From Cauispirillum nitrogeniifigens (GTDB lineage Bacteria > Pseudomonadota > Alphaproteobacteria > Rhodospirillales > Rhodospirillaceae), in assembly GCF_049800675.1 (NCBI RefSeq), contig NZ_JBLOOT010000005.1, forward strand, positions 1-64,000: a stretch of 64,000 bases of DNA, read 5' to 3'. Shown here piece after piece: positions 15,950-24,557 of this stretch; the first letter of the stretch is position 1; every line of letters begins with the position of its first letter. The notes beneath the pieces were generated by a model. It saw only the letters and a list, made by a program, of their open reading frames with translations. It ran no database searches and had not been told where the DNA came from. The translations under genes and the position numbers were made by a program.

Positions 15950-16846
15950 TCACCCGCCGGAGCGGACGTTCCCCTTGGTTTTGTCGAGGTCGATGACGTC
16001 GCGCAGGATGCCGTTCAGGCCATAGTCGACCACGCGGACGAACTCCAGGCGGTCACGCTTGAGGAACGGCTCCAGCCGCACTTCGCCCTCGTCCACCGAC
16101 GTCACCACGCCCACCGGCAGGCCCGGCGGGAAGGCTCCGGCCGCGCCCGAGGTCATCACCCGGTCGCCCGGCGAAATGGCGCCGGGGGTGCGCAGATAGA
16201 GGATCTTCGGGCGGTCGGTGTTGTCGCCGGCGAGGATGCCGCGCAGCCGCCCCGCCCCGACCACCACGGGGATGCGGGAGTTGATGTCGGTGACCAGCAG
16301 CACGCGCGACGACCGCTGCCCGGCCTCCGCCACCCGGCCGACCAGCCCCTGGCCGGACACCACCGCCTGCCCCTTCTCCACCAGTTCGCGGGCGCCGGCC
16401 GTGATCAGGACCGAATGGGCGAAGGCACCGCCGGTGTCGGCGACCACGCGGGCGGTGACGAAGCTGGCCCTGGGATCAGGCACGTAGTTGAGCAGGTCCT
16501 TGAGGGCGTCGTTCTCCGCCTCCAGCAGGCGGGCGGCGGCCTGCCAGCGCAGGAGGCGTTCGTTCTCCTCGCGCAGCAGGGCGTTCTCCTCGCGGATGGC
16601 CGCCAGCTCCCGCACGTTGTCGATGACCCGCGCCACCGAGGCGGCGGGCCGCGACAGCACCTCCAGGACCGGCACGACGCCGTCGCTGACGGCGCCGCGC
16701 AGGCGCTCGATCAAGGCGGTGTCGGCCTTGCCCAGCAACATCAGGGCGAAGGCCGAGCCGACCAGGGCGAGGAAGGCGAAACGCCCGACCAGGGAACGCA
16801 AGGCTCCGAGGCGCGATGGAGAGGGCGGCGGCTGCTTCACCGGCAA
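15950..16846 (-). CDS. mreC: Rod shape-determining protein MreC
   Basis: A 298-residue bitopic protein: cytoplasmic proline-rich tail, one membrane helix (about 22-42), a periplasmic coiled coil (about 75-115, AAIREENALLREENERLL) and the beta-barrel MreC domain (VTARVVADTGGAF, GLVGRV, SRIPVVV, PGDRVMTSG). It scaffolds the elongasome in the periplasm. The C-terminus is short and charged. It follows mreB after 47 bp and abuts mreD. Confidence 0.95.
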   Translation of the reverse strand: MPVKQPPPSPSRLGALRSLVGRFAFLALVGSAFALMLLGKADTALIERLRGAVSDGVVPVLEVLSRPAASVARVIDNVRELAAIREENALLREENERLLRWQAAARLLEAENDALKDLLNYVPDPRASFVTARVVADTGGAFAHSVLITAGARELVEKGQAVVSGQGLVGRVAEAGQRSSRVLLVTDINSRIPVVVGAGRLRGILAGDNTDRPKILYLRTPGAISPGDRVMTSGAAGAFPPGLPVGVVTSVDEGEVRLEPFLKRDRLEFVRVVDYGLNGILRDVIDLDKTKGNVRSGG

Positions 16847-16893
16847 TTCCTTCTCGGCCCTTCAGGGCGGCGGGAAAGACCCCGCCCCCGGCG

Positions 16894-17934
16894 TCAGTAC
16901 ATGGAGGTCAGGACGTTCTTGAGCTTCTTCATCTCTTCCAGCGCCCGGCCCGTGCCCAGGGCCACGCAGGACAGCGGGTCGTCGGCGATGGACACCGGCA
17001 GGCCGGTGGACACCCGCAGCACGTAGTCCAGATTGGTCAGCAGGGCGCCGCCGCCGGTCAGCACGATGCCCTTGTCGACGATGTCGGCGGCCAGTTCGGG
17101 CGCGGTGTGCTCCAGGGCGACCTTGACGGCCTCGACGATCTGGCTCACCGGCTCGGCCAGGCTCTCGGCGATCTGGCGCTCGGAGATGACCAGTTCCTTG
17201 GGCACGCCGTTCATCAGGTCGCGGCCCTTGATCTCGATGGTCCGGCCCTCGCCGTCCTCGGGCGGGCAGGCGCAGCCGATGTCCTTCTTGATGCGCTCGG
17301 CGGAGCCTTCGCCGACCAGCAGGTTATGGTTGCGGCGGATGTAGGCGATGATCGCCTCGTCCATCTTGTCGCCGCCCACGCGCACGGAGCGGGCATAGAC
17401 GATGCCGCCCAGCGACAGCACGGCGACCTCGGTGGTGCCGCCGCCGATGTCGACGACCATGGAGCCGGTCGGCTCGGTCACCGGCAGGCCGGCGCCGATG
17501 GCGGCGGCCATGGGTTCCTCGATCAGGTAGACGCGGCGGGCGCCGGCGGCCTCGGCGCTTTCCTGGATGGCGCGGCGCTCGACGGCGGTGGAGCCCGACG
17601 GCACGCAGATGATGACCATGGGGGAGGCGAAGGAGCGGCGATTGTGCACCTTGCGGATGAAGTGCTTGATCATCTCCTCGGCCACCTCGAAGTCGGCGAT
17701 GACGCCGTCGCGCAGGGGGCGGATGGCCTGGATGTTGCCCGGGGTACGGCCGAGCATCTGCTTGGCCTCGTCACCGACGGCCAGCACCTGCTTCTTGCCC
17801 TTGACCTCGGCGATGGCCACGACGGAGGGCTCGTTGAGGACGATGCCGCGCCCCTTCACATAGACCAGCGTGTTCGCGGTCCCAAGGTCGATCGCCATAT
17901 CGGCGGACAGCCACCCGGTCAGCCTGGAAAGCAT
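16894..17934 (-). CDS. mreB: Actin-like rod-shape protein MreB
   Basis: A 346-residue bacterial actin that forms membrane-associated filaments guiding side-wall synthesis. Characteristic segments are MAIDLGTANTLVYVKGRGI at the N-terminus (phosphate 1), PLRDGVIADF, the MVVDIGGGTTEVAV phosphate 2 loop, and GIVLTGGGALL (adenosine loop). The N-terminal LSRLTGWLS can act as the membrane-binding amphipathic helix. It is the first gene of the mre-mrd series. The 219 bp upstream, up to the end of leuA, hold no gene and presumably contain the operon promoter. Confidence 0.97.
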   Translation of the reverse strand: MLSRLTGWLSADMAIDLGTANTLVYVKGRGIVLNEPSVVAIAEVKGKKQVLAVGDEAKQMLGRTPGNIQAIRPLRDGVIADFEVAEEMIKHFIRKVHNRRSFASPMVIICVPSGSTAVERRAIQESAEAAGARRVYLIEEPMAAAIGAGLPVTEPTGSMVVDIGGGTTEVAVLSLGGIVYARSVRVGGDKMDEAIIAYIRRNHNLLVGEGSAERIKKDIGCACPPEDGEGRTIEIKGRDLMNGVPKELVISERQIAESLAEPVSQIVEAVKVALEHTAPELAADIVDKGIVLTGGGALLTNLDYVLRVSTGLPVSIADDPLSCVALGTGRALEEMKKLKNVLTSMY

Positions 17935-18153
17935 GGTTCCTCACTCAAGACAAAAGTTCGTTTGCGGGTCGAAGCAGGTTGGTTTTCAGGTGTTGTCCCC
18001 GGTCGGGCCCCCTGGTGTCCGCGCTCCCCGTCGGATACCTGGAAACCCGCATCCCCATGCGGTGGTGCATCATGCGCATCCGGCCCTTAACAAGTCCCTA
18101 CGCCGGCCCCGGTTCAGCCGGAATTTTCTCAATCGCCCCCTGCGGCCCGTCCG

Positions 18154-19695
18154 TCACGCGGACAGGGCGCCGGGGTCGGTCTTCTCGCGTTTGAGCAGCA
18201 GCTTGTTCAGGGCCGTCACATAGGCCCTGGCCGAAGCCACCAGCGTGTCGGTGTCGGCGCCCTGGCCGATGACGGTGCGGCCATTCTCCTCCAGGCGCAC
18301 GGTGACTTCCGCCTGGGCGTCGGTGCCGGCGGTCACGGCGTGGACCTGATAGAGTTGCAGGCGGACCTGATGCGGGTACAGGTCCTTGATGGCGTTGAAG
18401 GTGGCGTCCACGGGGCCGTCGCCGGTGGCGGCGGTGGCCTTGACCACGCCATCGATCTCCAGCTCCAGCGTGGCCTTCTGCGGCCCGCGCGACCCGGCGA
18501 TGACCTCCAGGGCGACGAAGCGGATGCGGTCGTTCTGGCGGATGACCTCGTCATCGACCAGGGCGACGATGTCCTCGTCGAAGACGTCCTTCTTCTTGTC
18601 GGCCAGATCCTTGAACCGCTTGAAGGCGTCGTTGACGGCGTTGTCGCCCAGCTCGTAGCCCAGTTCCTTGAGCTTCTCGCGGAAGGCGTGGCGGCCGGAA
18701 TGCTTGCCCATGACCAGGCTGGAGCGGTTCAGGCCGACGCTCTCGGGGGTCATGATCTCGTAGGTGGCGGCGTTCTTGAGCACGCCGTCCTGGTGGATGC
18801 CGCTCTCGTGGGCGAAGGCGTTGGCGCCGACGATGGCCTTGTTGGGCTGCACCACGAAGCCGGTGACGGCCGACACCAGCCGCGAGGTGCGGGTGATGTG
18901 CTCGGTCTTGATGCCGGTGGTGAAGGGCATGGCATCGGCGCGGGTGCGCAGGGCCATGACGATCTCTTCCATGGCGGCGTTGCCGGCGCGCTCGCCCAGG
19001 CCGTTGACGGTGCACTCGATCTGCCGCGCCCCGGCGGCCACGGCGGCGAGGCTGTTGGCCACCGCCAGCCCCAGGTCGTTGTGGCAGTGGACCGAGAAGA
19101 CGGCCTTGTCGGCATTGGGCACGCGGTTGATCAGCATGGCGATCAGCGCGGCGTATTCCTCGGGCACCGCATAGCCGACGGTGTCGGGGATGTTGATGGT
19201 GCGCGCCCCGGCGGCGATGGCGGTTTCCACGGCGCGGCACAGGAAGTCGTGCTCGGTGCGCGAGCCATCCTCGGCCGACCACTCCACGTCGTCGACCAGG
19301 TTGCGGGCCAGCGACACGCTGTCGTGGATGGACTGAAGCACCGCGTCCGGCTCCATCTGGAGCTTGAACTTCATGTGCAGCGGGCTGGTGCTGATGAAGG
19401 TGTGGATGCGCGACAGGGCGGCCGGGCGCACCGCCTCGGCGCAGCGCTCGATGTCGGCCTTCACGGCGCGGGCGAGGCCGGCGATGCGGCTGCCCTTGAC
19501 CACTTCGGCGACGCGGCGCACGGCCTCGAAGTCGCCGTTGGAGGCGATGGGGAAGCCGGCCTCGATCACGTCGACGCCCATCTCCTCCAGCGCCAGCGCG
19601 ATGCGCACCTTCTCGTCCAGGTTCATGGACGCACCCGGCGACTGCTCGCCGTCGCGCAAGGTGGTGTCGAAGATGATGACGCGGTTGTGGTCCAT
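18154..19695 (-). CDS. leuA: 2-isopropylmalate synthase (LeuA type 1)
   Basis: A 513-residue enzyme that condenses acetyl-CoA with 2-oxoisovalerate, the first committed step to leucine. The catalytic TIM barrel carries FDTTLRDGEQSPGASM near the start, the metal-binding HCHNDLGLAVANS, and GLGERAGN. A linker (about 300-390) precedes the C-terminal LeuA regulatory domain that binds leucine (VTVRLEENGRTV). ATG 19695 gives the usual N-terminus; the frame could extend upstream to 19743. It is convergent with nothing and sits alone, 220 bp before mreB. Confidence 0.95.
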   Translation of the reverse strand: MDHNRVIIFDTTLRDGEQSPGASMNLDEKVRIALALEEMGVDVIEAGFPIASNGDFEAVRRVAEVVKGSRIAGLARAVKADIERCAEAVRPAALSRIHTFISTSPLHMKFKLQMEPDAVLQSIHDSVSLARNLVDDVEWSAEDGSRTEHDFLCRAVETAIAAGARTINIPDTVGYAVPEEYAALIAMLINRVPNADKAVFSVHCHNDLGLAVANSLAAVAAGARQIECTVNGLGERAGNAAMEEIVMALRTRADAMPFTTGIKTEHITRTSRLVSAVTGFVVQPNKAIVGANAFAHESGIHQDGVLKNAATYEIMTPESVGLNRSSLVMGKHSGRHAFREKLKELGYELGDNAVNDAFKRFKDLADKKKDVFDEDIVALVDDEVIRQNDRIRFVALEVIAGSRGPQKATLELEIDGVVKATAATGDGPVDATFNAIKDLYPHQVRLQLYQVHAVTAGTDAQAEVTVRLEENGRTVIGQGADTDTLVASARAYVTALNKLLLKREKTDPGALSA

Positions 19696-19821
19696 CCTGG
19701 CACTCTTTCCCGGGGCCGTCCCGACGCCCGACGCCGACGCCAATGGTGGAACCGGCAGTATGACGCGGTTTCGTAGGTATTAAGCCCCTCGCCTCCAAGT
19801 GAAGGGCGAAGGGCATGATCT

Positions 19822-19827
19822 TGTCAA
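19822..19827 (-). promoter_or_regulatory. Possible -35 element upstream of leuA
   Basis: On the minus strand a perfect TTGACA occurs about 130 bp upstream of the leuA start. No good -10 box lies 16-18 bp downstream, so this is only a weak promoter hint. Confidence 0.2.
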
Positions 19828-19947
19828 CACTGCGGACATGGTAATATCAGCGCGGACGCGGGATTGGAACGGAAATTTACCAAGACTCCGTCAACCGGAC
19901 CGCGTTCATCACCGCCCCGAAAGCCCCTCGCCGGCAGGGCTTTTCGG

Positions 19948-20409
19948 CTACCCCCGGCCGCGATAGGGCGGCACCCCCTGGTCGGGCAGCCACAGGCCCT
20001 GGGGCGGCGCCCCGGTCTGCCAGAAGACGTCGATGGGAATGCCGCCGCGCGGGTACCAGTACCCGCCGATGCGCAGCCACGTCGGCGCCAGGGCATCGAC
20101 CAGCCGCTTGCCGACGGCCACCGTGCAGTCCTCGTGGAAGGCGCCGTGGTTGCGGAAGCTGCCCAGGAACAGCTTCAGCGACTTGCTTTCCACCAGCAGG
20201 GCGTCGGGCACGTAGTCGATGACCAGATGGGCGAAGTCCGGCTGCCCGGTGACGGGGCACAGGCTGGTGAACTCCGGCGCCGTGAAGCGCGCCAGATAGA
20301 GGGTGCCGGGGTGCGGATTGGGCACCGTCTCCAGCACCGCCTCGTCAGGCGACGCCGGCAGCCCGCTCAAGGTCCCAAGCTGGGTGAGGGTGGTGGTGTC
20401 GGTGGTCAT
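19948..20409 (-). CDS. queF: NADPH-dependent 7-cyano-7-deazaguanine (preQ0) reductase QueF
   Basis: A 153-residue unimodular (YkvM-type) QueF that reduces preQ0 to preQ1 in queuosine biosynthesis. The nucleophilic cysteine lies in SLCPVTGQPDFA, and the signature ESKSLKLFLGSFRNH followed by FHEDC is present. ATG 20409 was chosen because the upstream frame continues through a repeat element. It is the third gene of a queA-tgt-queF series on the minus strand, separated from tgt by that repeat. Confidence 0.95.
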   Translation of the reverse strand: MTTDTTTLTQLGTLSGLPASPDEAVLETVPNPHPGTLYLARFTAPEFTSLCPVTGQPDFAHLVIDYVPDALLVESKSLKLFLGSFRNHGAFHEDCTVAVGKRLVDALAPTWLRIGGYWYPRGGIPIDVFWQTGAPPQGLWLPDQGVPPYRGRG

Positions 20410-20445
20410 GGCATGGCTTCCCGGGGAGCGTGGTGTTCGTGATTT

Positions 20446-20589
20446 AACCACCAAGACACCAAGGCACCAAGAGAACGCTCTTGCGGACCCAGACGGCCTT
20501 GCCGCGCGCAGCGCAGAAAATCCATCGGTGTTTTTCCGCCTGCGGCGCTTCTGCTCTGCCTTCTTGGTGCCTTGGTGTCTTGGTTGTTC
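20446..20589. repeat. Palindromic repeat element, copy 1 (between tgt and queF)
   Basis: About 144 bp with long terminal inverted repeats: it begins AACCACCAAGACACCAAGGC and ends with the complement (GCCTTGGTGTCTTGG). The interior includes GCGCAGCGCAGAAAAT and CCGCCTGCGGCGC. A second copy in the same orientation is at 25905-26046, with matching ends and a clearly similar interior. Non-coding and MITE-like. Confidence 0.85.
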
Positions 20590-20597
20590 AATAAACC

Positions 20598-21725
20598 CTA
20601 CAAAGCCTCGATATCTCCACGCGCCTGTTCCACCTCGAACGTTTCGGCGAAGTGCTTGAGTTCGCCGCGTTCGATGGCGGCGCGCATGCCGGCCATAAGG
20701 TCCTGATAGTATTGAATATTGTGCCAGGTCAGCAGCATCAGGCCGAGGATCTCGTCGGCCTTGACCAGATGGTGCAGGTAGCCGCGCGCATAGCCTGTGC
20801 AGGCCGGGCAGGAACAGCCCTCGTCCAGCGGCCGGGGGTCGTCGGCGTGGCGGGCGTTGCGCAGGTTGACGGTGCCCCGGCGGGTGAAGGCCTGCGCCGT
20901 GCGGCCGGACCGCGTGGGCATCACGCAGTCGAACATGTCGACCCCGCGCAGCACCGCGCCGACCAGATCCGACGGCTTGCCGACGCCCATCAGGTAGCGC
21001 GGCTTGTGCACCGGCAGCAGCGGCGTGGTGAAGTCCAGGGTCTGGAACATCAGCTCCTGCCCCTCGCCGACGGCCAGCCCGCCGATGGCGTAGCCCTCGA
21101 AGTCCAGGCCGCGCAGGGCGGTGACGCTTTCTTCGCGCAGGTCGGGGAAGACGCTGCCCTGGACGATGCCGAACTGGCCGTAGCCCGGCCGGTCGACGAA
21201 CGCCTCGCGCGAGCGCTTGGCCCAGCGCATGGACAGCCGCATGGACGCCGCCGCGCCCTTTTTGTCCACCGGGAACGGCGTGCATTCGTCAAACGCCATG
21301 GTGATGGTGGCGTCGAGCTTGCGCTGGATCTCGGTGGAGCTTTCCGGCGTCAGGGTGTGCTTGGAGCCGTCGATGTGGCTCTGGAAGGTCACGCCCTGCT
21401 CGGTCAGCTTGCGCAGCTTGGCCAGGCTCATGACCTGGAACCCGCCGCTGTCGGTGAGGATCGGGCCGGGCCAGTTCATGAACCTGTGCAGGCCGCCCAG
21501 GCGCTCCACCCGGTCGGCGCCGGGGCGCAGCATCAGGTGATAGGTGTTGGCCAGGACGATCTGCGCACCGGTCTCGGCGACGCTTTCCGGGCGCATGGCC
21601 TTCACGGTCGCCGCCGTGCCGACGGGCATGAACACCGGCGTCTCGATGGTGCCGTGGGCGGTGGTCACGCGGCCGCGCCGGGCCGCCCCGTCGGTGCCCA
21701 GAAGCTCGAAGGAAAAGGCGGTCAT
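20598..21725 (-). CDS. tgt: tRNA-guanine transglycosylase
   Basis: A 375-residue enzyme that swaps guanine-34 for preQ1 in tRNAs with GUN anticodons. The TIM barrel includes LANTYHLMLRPG, the nucleophile region TDSGGFQVMSL, GGLAVGEG and GVDMFDCVMPTR. The zinc site is at the C-terminus (CSCPACTGYARGYLHHL). Its ATG overlaps the queA stop by 4 nt, so the two are coupled. The product preQ1-tRNA is the substrate of QueA. Confidence 0.97.
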   Translation of the reverse strand: MTAFSFELLGTDGAARRGRVTTAHGTIETPVFMPVGTAATVKAMRPESVAETGAQIVLANTYHLMLRPGADRVERLGGLHRFMNWPGPILTDSGGFQVMSLAKLRKLTEQGVTFQSHIDGSKHTLTPESSTEIQRKLDATITMAFDECTPFPVDKKGAAASMRLSMRWAKRSREAFVDRPGYGQFGIVQGSVFPDLREESVTALRGLDFEGYAIGGLAVGEGQELMFQTLDFTTPLLPVHKPRYLMGVGKPSDLVGAVLRGVDMFDCVMPTRSGRTAQAFTRRGTVNLRNARHADDPRPLDEGCSCPACTGYARGYLHHLVKADEILGLMLLTWHNIQYYQDLMAGMRAAIERGELKHFAETFEVEQARGDIEAL

Positions 21726-22771
21726 GCGGGCAGGTCCTCGCGTCGCAGCAGGCTGGAATCGCCATAGGAATAGAAACGGTAGCCGCTGTCGATGGCATGG
21801 GCGTAGGCGGCCTTCATGCGCTCGGTCCCGGCCAGGGCGCAGACCAGCATGAACAGCGTGGAACGCGGCAGGTGGAAGTTGGTCATCAGCATGTCGGTGG
21901 CCTTGAAGCGATAGCCTGGCGTGATGAAGATGTCCGTCGCCGCCGCGAACGGGGCCACCGTTCCATCCTCGCGCGCCGCACTTTCCAGCAGCCGCAGCGA
22001 CGTGGTGCCGACACAGACGATGCGCCCGCCCACCGCCCTGGCGGCATTGAGCCGGGCGGCGGCGTCGGGGGACAGCTCGCCGACCTCGGAATGCATCACA
22101 TGGTCGTCGGTGTCGTCCACCTTGACCGGCAGGAACGTCCCGGCGCCGACGTGCAGCGTCACCGTCACGCGGTCGATGCCGCGCGCGTCCAGGGCATCGA
22201 ACAGGCGCGGCGTGAAGTGCAGCCCGGCCGTCGGCGCCGCCACCGCGCCGTCGCGGGCGGCATAGACGGTCTGGTAGTCGGTGCGATCCTGGGCGTCGTC
22301 CGGGCGGCTCATGTACGGCGGCAGGGGCAGCCGCCCATGGGCCTCCAGGGCGGCCATCAGGTCGGCTCCGGCGCGATCGAAGCGGAACACCACGCCGCCG
22401 CCGTCGGCCTTGTCCGCGACGGTGGCCGCGAAGCCCTCGGCGAACACCACCGTCTGCCCGACCTTGAGCTTCTTCGCGCCCTTGACGAAGGCCGCCCAGG
22501 TATCGGGGCCGAGCATCTGGTGCAGCGTCGCCTCGACCTTCGCCGTGGCCTGCTCGCCATGGCGCAGGCCCTCCAGGCGGGCGGGGATGACGCGGGTGTC
22601 GTTGAACACCATGATGTCGCCCGGCCGCAGCAACCCCGGCAGGTCGAGCACCCCGCGGTCATGCAGGCCATCGGGCGCCACGTCGAGCAGGCGGGCGGCA
22701 TCGCGCGGCCGCACCGGGCGGTCGGCGATGCGGTCCTTGGGCAGATCGAAGTCGAAGGCGTCCACCCGCAT
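21722..22771 (-). CDS. queA: S-adenosylmethionine:tRNA ribosyltransferase-isomerase QueA
   Basis: A 349-residue enzyme that adds the cyclopentene ring to preQ1-tRNA from the ribosyl part of SAM. Recognisable segments are FDLPKDRIADRPVRPRDAARLL at the N-terminus, MVFNDTRVIPARLEG, AAPTAGLHFTPRL and TNFHLPRSTLFMLVCA near the end. Size is typical. It heads the queA-tgt(-queF) series; the 75 bp between it and the HicB-type gene contain no coding sequence. Confidence 0.96.
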   Translation of the reverse strand: MRVDAFDFDLPKDRIADRPVRPRDAARLLDVAPDGLHDRGVLDLPGLLRPGDIMVFNDTRVIPARLEGLRHGEQATAKVEATLHQMLGPDTWAAFVKGAKKLKVGQTVVFAEGFAATVADKADGGGVVFRFDRAGADLMAALEAHGRLPLPPYMSRPDDAQDRTDYQTVYAARDGAVAAPTAGLHFTPRLFDALDARGIDRVTVTLHVGAGTFLPVKVDDTDDHVMHSEVGELSPDAAARLNAARAVGGRIVCVGTTSLRLLESAAREDGTVAPFAAATDIFITPGYRFKATDMLMTNFHLPRSTLFMLVCALAGTERMKAAYAHAIDSGYRFYSYGDSSLLRREDLPA

Positions 22772-22846
22772 GGCGGGGCATCTCTCCGGGCGGTCGGGGA
22801 AAGCACAGGGATATGCACCCTCCCCGGCCCCGGCGCAAGGCTTAGA

Positions 22847-23278
22847 TCAAGCGGCCTCGACCGAGATCACCAACCGGCGCCCGCAGGCACGCAACCCCGC
22901 CTCCAGGCGTTCGATCTTGGTCTTGTGCGCGGGATCAAGCATCCGGCGCACCTCCTTCTCGTCCACGTCCAGGCGATCCCGCAGGGTGGCCCGCGACACC
23001 CCCTCCTCCCGCATCGCCATGTACAGGGCGCATTTCGTGGCGGTCACGGCGTGGGGGCTCACGGTGGGGCGGCCGGCGGCCGGCGAGGGTTTGGGAATGT
23101 CCTCCCCGGCGCGGATCGCCGCGGCCAAGGCCTCCTCCAAGGCGTCGGCCGCTTCCTCCAGCGCCTCCGCCTCGTCGGCCCCATCGGTGACGCAGCCGAC
23201 AAGATCGGGGACGCGGGCGACCACACGGCCGGCGGCGTCGGTGCTGAGGTCGACCGGGTAGGTGTAACGGGCAGGCAT
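22847..23278 (-). CDS. hicB: HicB-type antitoxin (orphan)
   Basis: ATG 23278 gives 143 residues. Residues about 3-70 form the HicB fold (YTYPVDLSTDAAGRVVARVPDLVGCVTDG, then repeated EAL-EEA-ALEEAL). The C-terminal half (about 85-140) has an Xre-like helix-turn-helix (EEGVSRATLRDRLDVDEKEVRRML). HicB neutralises the HicA mRNA interferase and represses its own operon. No hicA-like gene is seen on either side, so this is an unpaired antitoxin. It is divergent from the hydrogenase operon. Confidence 0.82.
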   Translation of the reverse strand: MPARYTYPVDLSTDAAGRVVARVPDLVGCVTDGADEAEALEEAADALEEALAAAIRAGEDIPKPSPAAGRPTVSPHAVTATKCALYMAMREEGVSRATLRDRLDVDEKEVRRMLDPAHKTKIERLEAGLRACGRRLVISVEAA

Positions 23279-23375
23279 GGCGGTTCTCCGAAACGGCCCC
23301 TCTACCAACTAGGACAATTTTGCCCGAGCCACAAGCGCCGCGAAAACGTCATGCCCCCGGCCGCCCGGAGCGGTG

Positions 23376-23398
23376 TACGGGGAGGCCGATTTCCCGTA
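23376..23398. promoter_or_regulatory. Dyad upstream of hydrogenase operon
   Basis: TACGGG (23376-23381) and CCCGTA (23393-23398) form an inverted repeat with an 11-bp spacer, 36 bp before the first hydrogenase start and in the divergent region with the HicB-type gene. It could be an operator; the regulator is unknown and the match may be chance. Confidence 0.25.
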
Positions 23399-23434
23399 TG
23401 ATCGCAGGGTCTTTCCGGCCGTGGGAGTCGGCCC

Positions 23435-24553
23435 ATGACTGTGGCTTCGGGTATCCTGCCGTTCGCGGACCTGGCCGCCCTGTTTGCCGCCCTGGCGGCG
23501 CGGGGGATGGAGGTCGTCGGCCCCACCGTCCGGGAGGAGGCCATCACCCTCGCCCCACTGAGCGGGCCGGAGGACCTGCCGGCCGGCTGGACCGACGTGC
23601 AGGCGCCCGGCGCCTACCGCCTGACGCGGCGCGACGACGGCGCGCTGTTCGGCCACACCACCCCGGCACAGGGCTGGAAGCGCTATCTGCATCCGCCGGA
23701 GGTCCGGCTGTTCCGCGCCGCCGTGAGCGCCGATGGCTTCACCATCACCGATGGCCCGCCGCCCGCCCCGCGCCGCGCCTTCCTGGGGGTGCGGGCCTGC
23801 GACCTGATGGCCATCGCCCTGCTGGACACGGCGTTGCGCGACGACCCCATCCACGCCGCCCGCCGCCGGGGCGCCCTGCTCATCGCCGTGACCTGCGCCC
23901 AGGCCGGACCGATGTGCTTCTGTGCGTCCATGGGCAGCGGCCCGAAGCCGGTGGCGCCGCATGACGTGGCGCTGACGGAGATCCTCGACGGCGGCCACCG
24001 CTTCCTGCTGGAGGCCGCCAGTCCCGAGGGCGCCGCCCTGCTCGCCGACCTGCCGCTGGCCCCGACGGGCGCCGGGGACATCGCCGCCCGCGACCGCCAG
24101 CTTGCCGCCGCCGCCGTCCAGGAGCGCGCCCTGCCCGCCGGCACGCCCGAACGCCTGGGCCGCGTCCTCGACCATCCGCACTGGACCGCCGTGGCCCAGC
24201 GCTGCCTGACCTGCGGCAACTGCACCATGGCCTGCCCGACCTGCTTCTGCGCCACGGTGGAGGACAGCTCCAGCCTGGACGGCGCGACCGCCGAGCGGCA
24301 CCGCCTGTGGGACAGTTGCTTCTCCCTGGACTTCTCCTACATCCACGGCGGCAGCGTGCGCGAAAGCGGCGCCAGCCGGTACCGCCAGTGGATGACCCAC
24401 AAGCTGTCGTCGTGGTTCGACCAGTTCGGCACGTCGGGCTGCGTCGGCTGCGGGCGCTGCATCACCTGGTGCCCGGTGGGCATCGACATCACCGAGGAAG
24501 CCGCCACCTTCGCCGCCCTGGAGCGGGCCGCGCAGGTCGCCGAGGAGACATAG
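23435..24553 (+). CDS. hydB: Group 3b [NiFe]-hydrogenase beta subunit (4Fe-4S protein)
   Basis: A 372-residue cytoplasmic iron-sulfur subunit of a bidirectional NAD(P)-linked hydrogenase (sulfhydrogenase type). It relays electrons between the flavin subunit and the NiFe module. Two ferredoxin-like clusters are visible near the C-terminus: CLTCGNCTMACPTCFC and CVGCGRCITWCPVGID. Upstream cysteines CAQAGPMCFC also fit the family. It opens the operon 23435-28122, followed after 4 nt by a cyclic-nucleotide-binding protein. Confidence 0.92.
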   Translation: MTVASGILPFADLAALFAALAARGMEVVGPTVREEAITLAPLSGPEDLPAGWTDVQAPGAYRLTRRDDGALFGHTTPAQGWKRYLHPPEVRLFRAAVSADGFTITDGPPPAPRRAFLGVRACDLMAIALLDTALRDDPIHAARRRGALLIAVTCAQAGPMCFCASMGSGPKPVAPHDVALTEILDGGHRFLLEAASPEGAALLADLPLAPTGAGDIAARDRQLAAAAVQERALPAGTPERLGRVLDHPHWTAVAQRCLTCGNCTMACPTCFCATVEDSSSLDGATAERHRLWDSCFSLDFSYIHGGSVRESGASRYRQWMTHKLSSWFDQFGTSGCVGCGRCITWCPVGIDITEEAATFAALERAAQVAEET

Positions 24554-24557
24554 GACC

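Noticed and set aside
23279..23434. A hicA gene next to hicB
   Set aside because: The 155 bp before hicB are too short and show no HicA-like frame; the frame at 23302-23547 is antisense to hydB.
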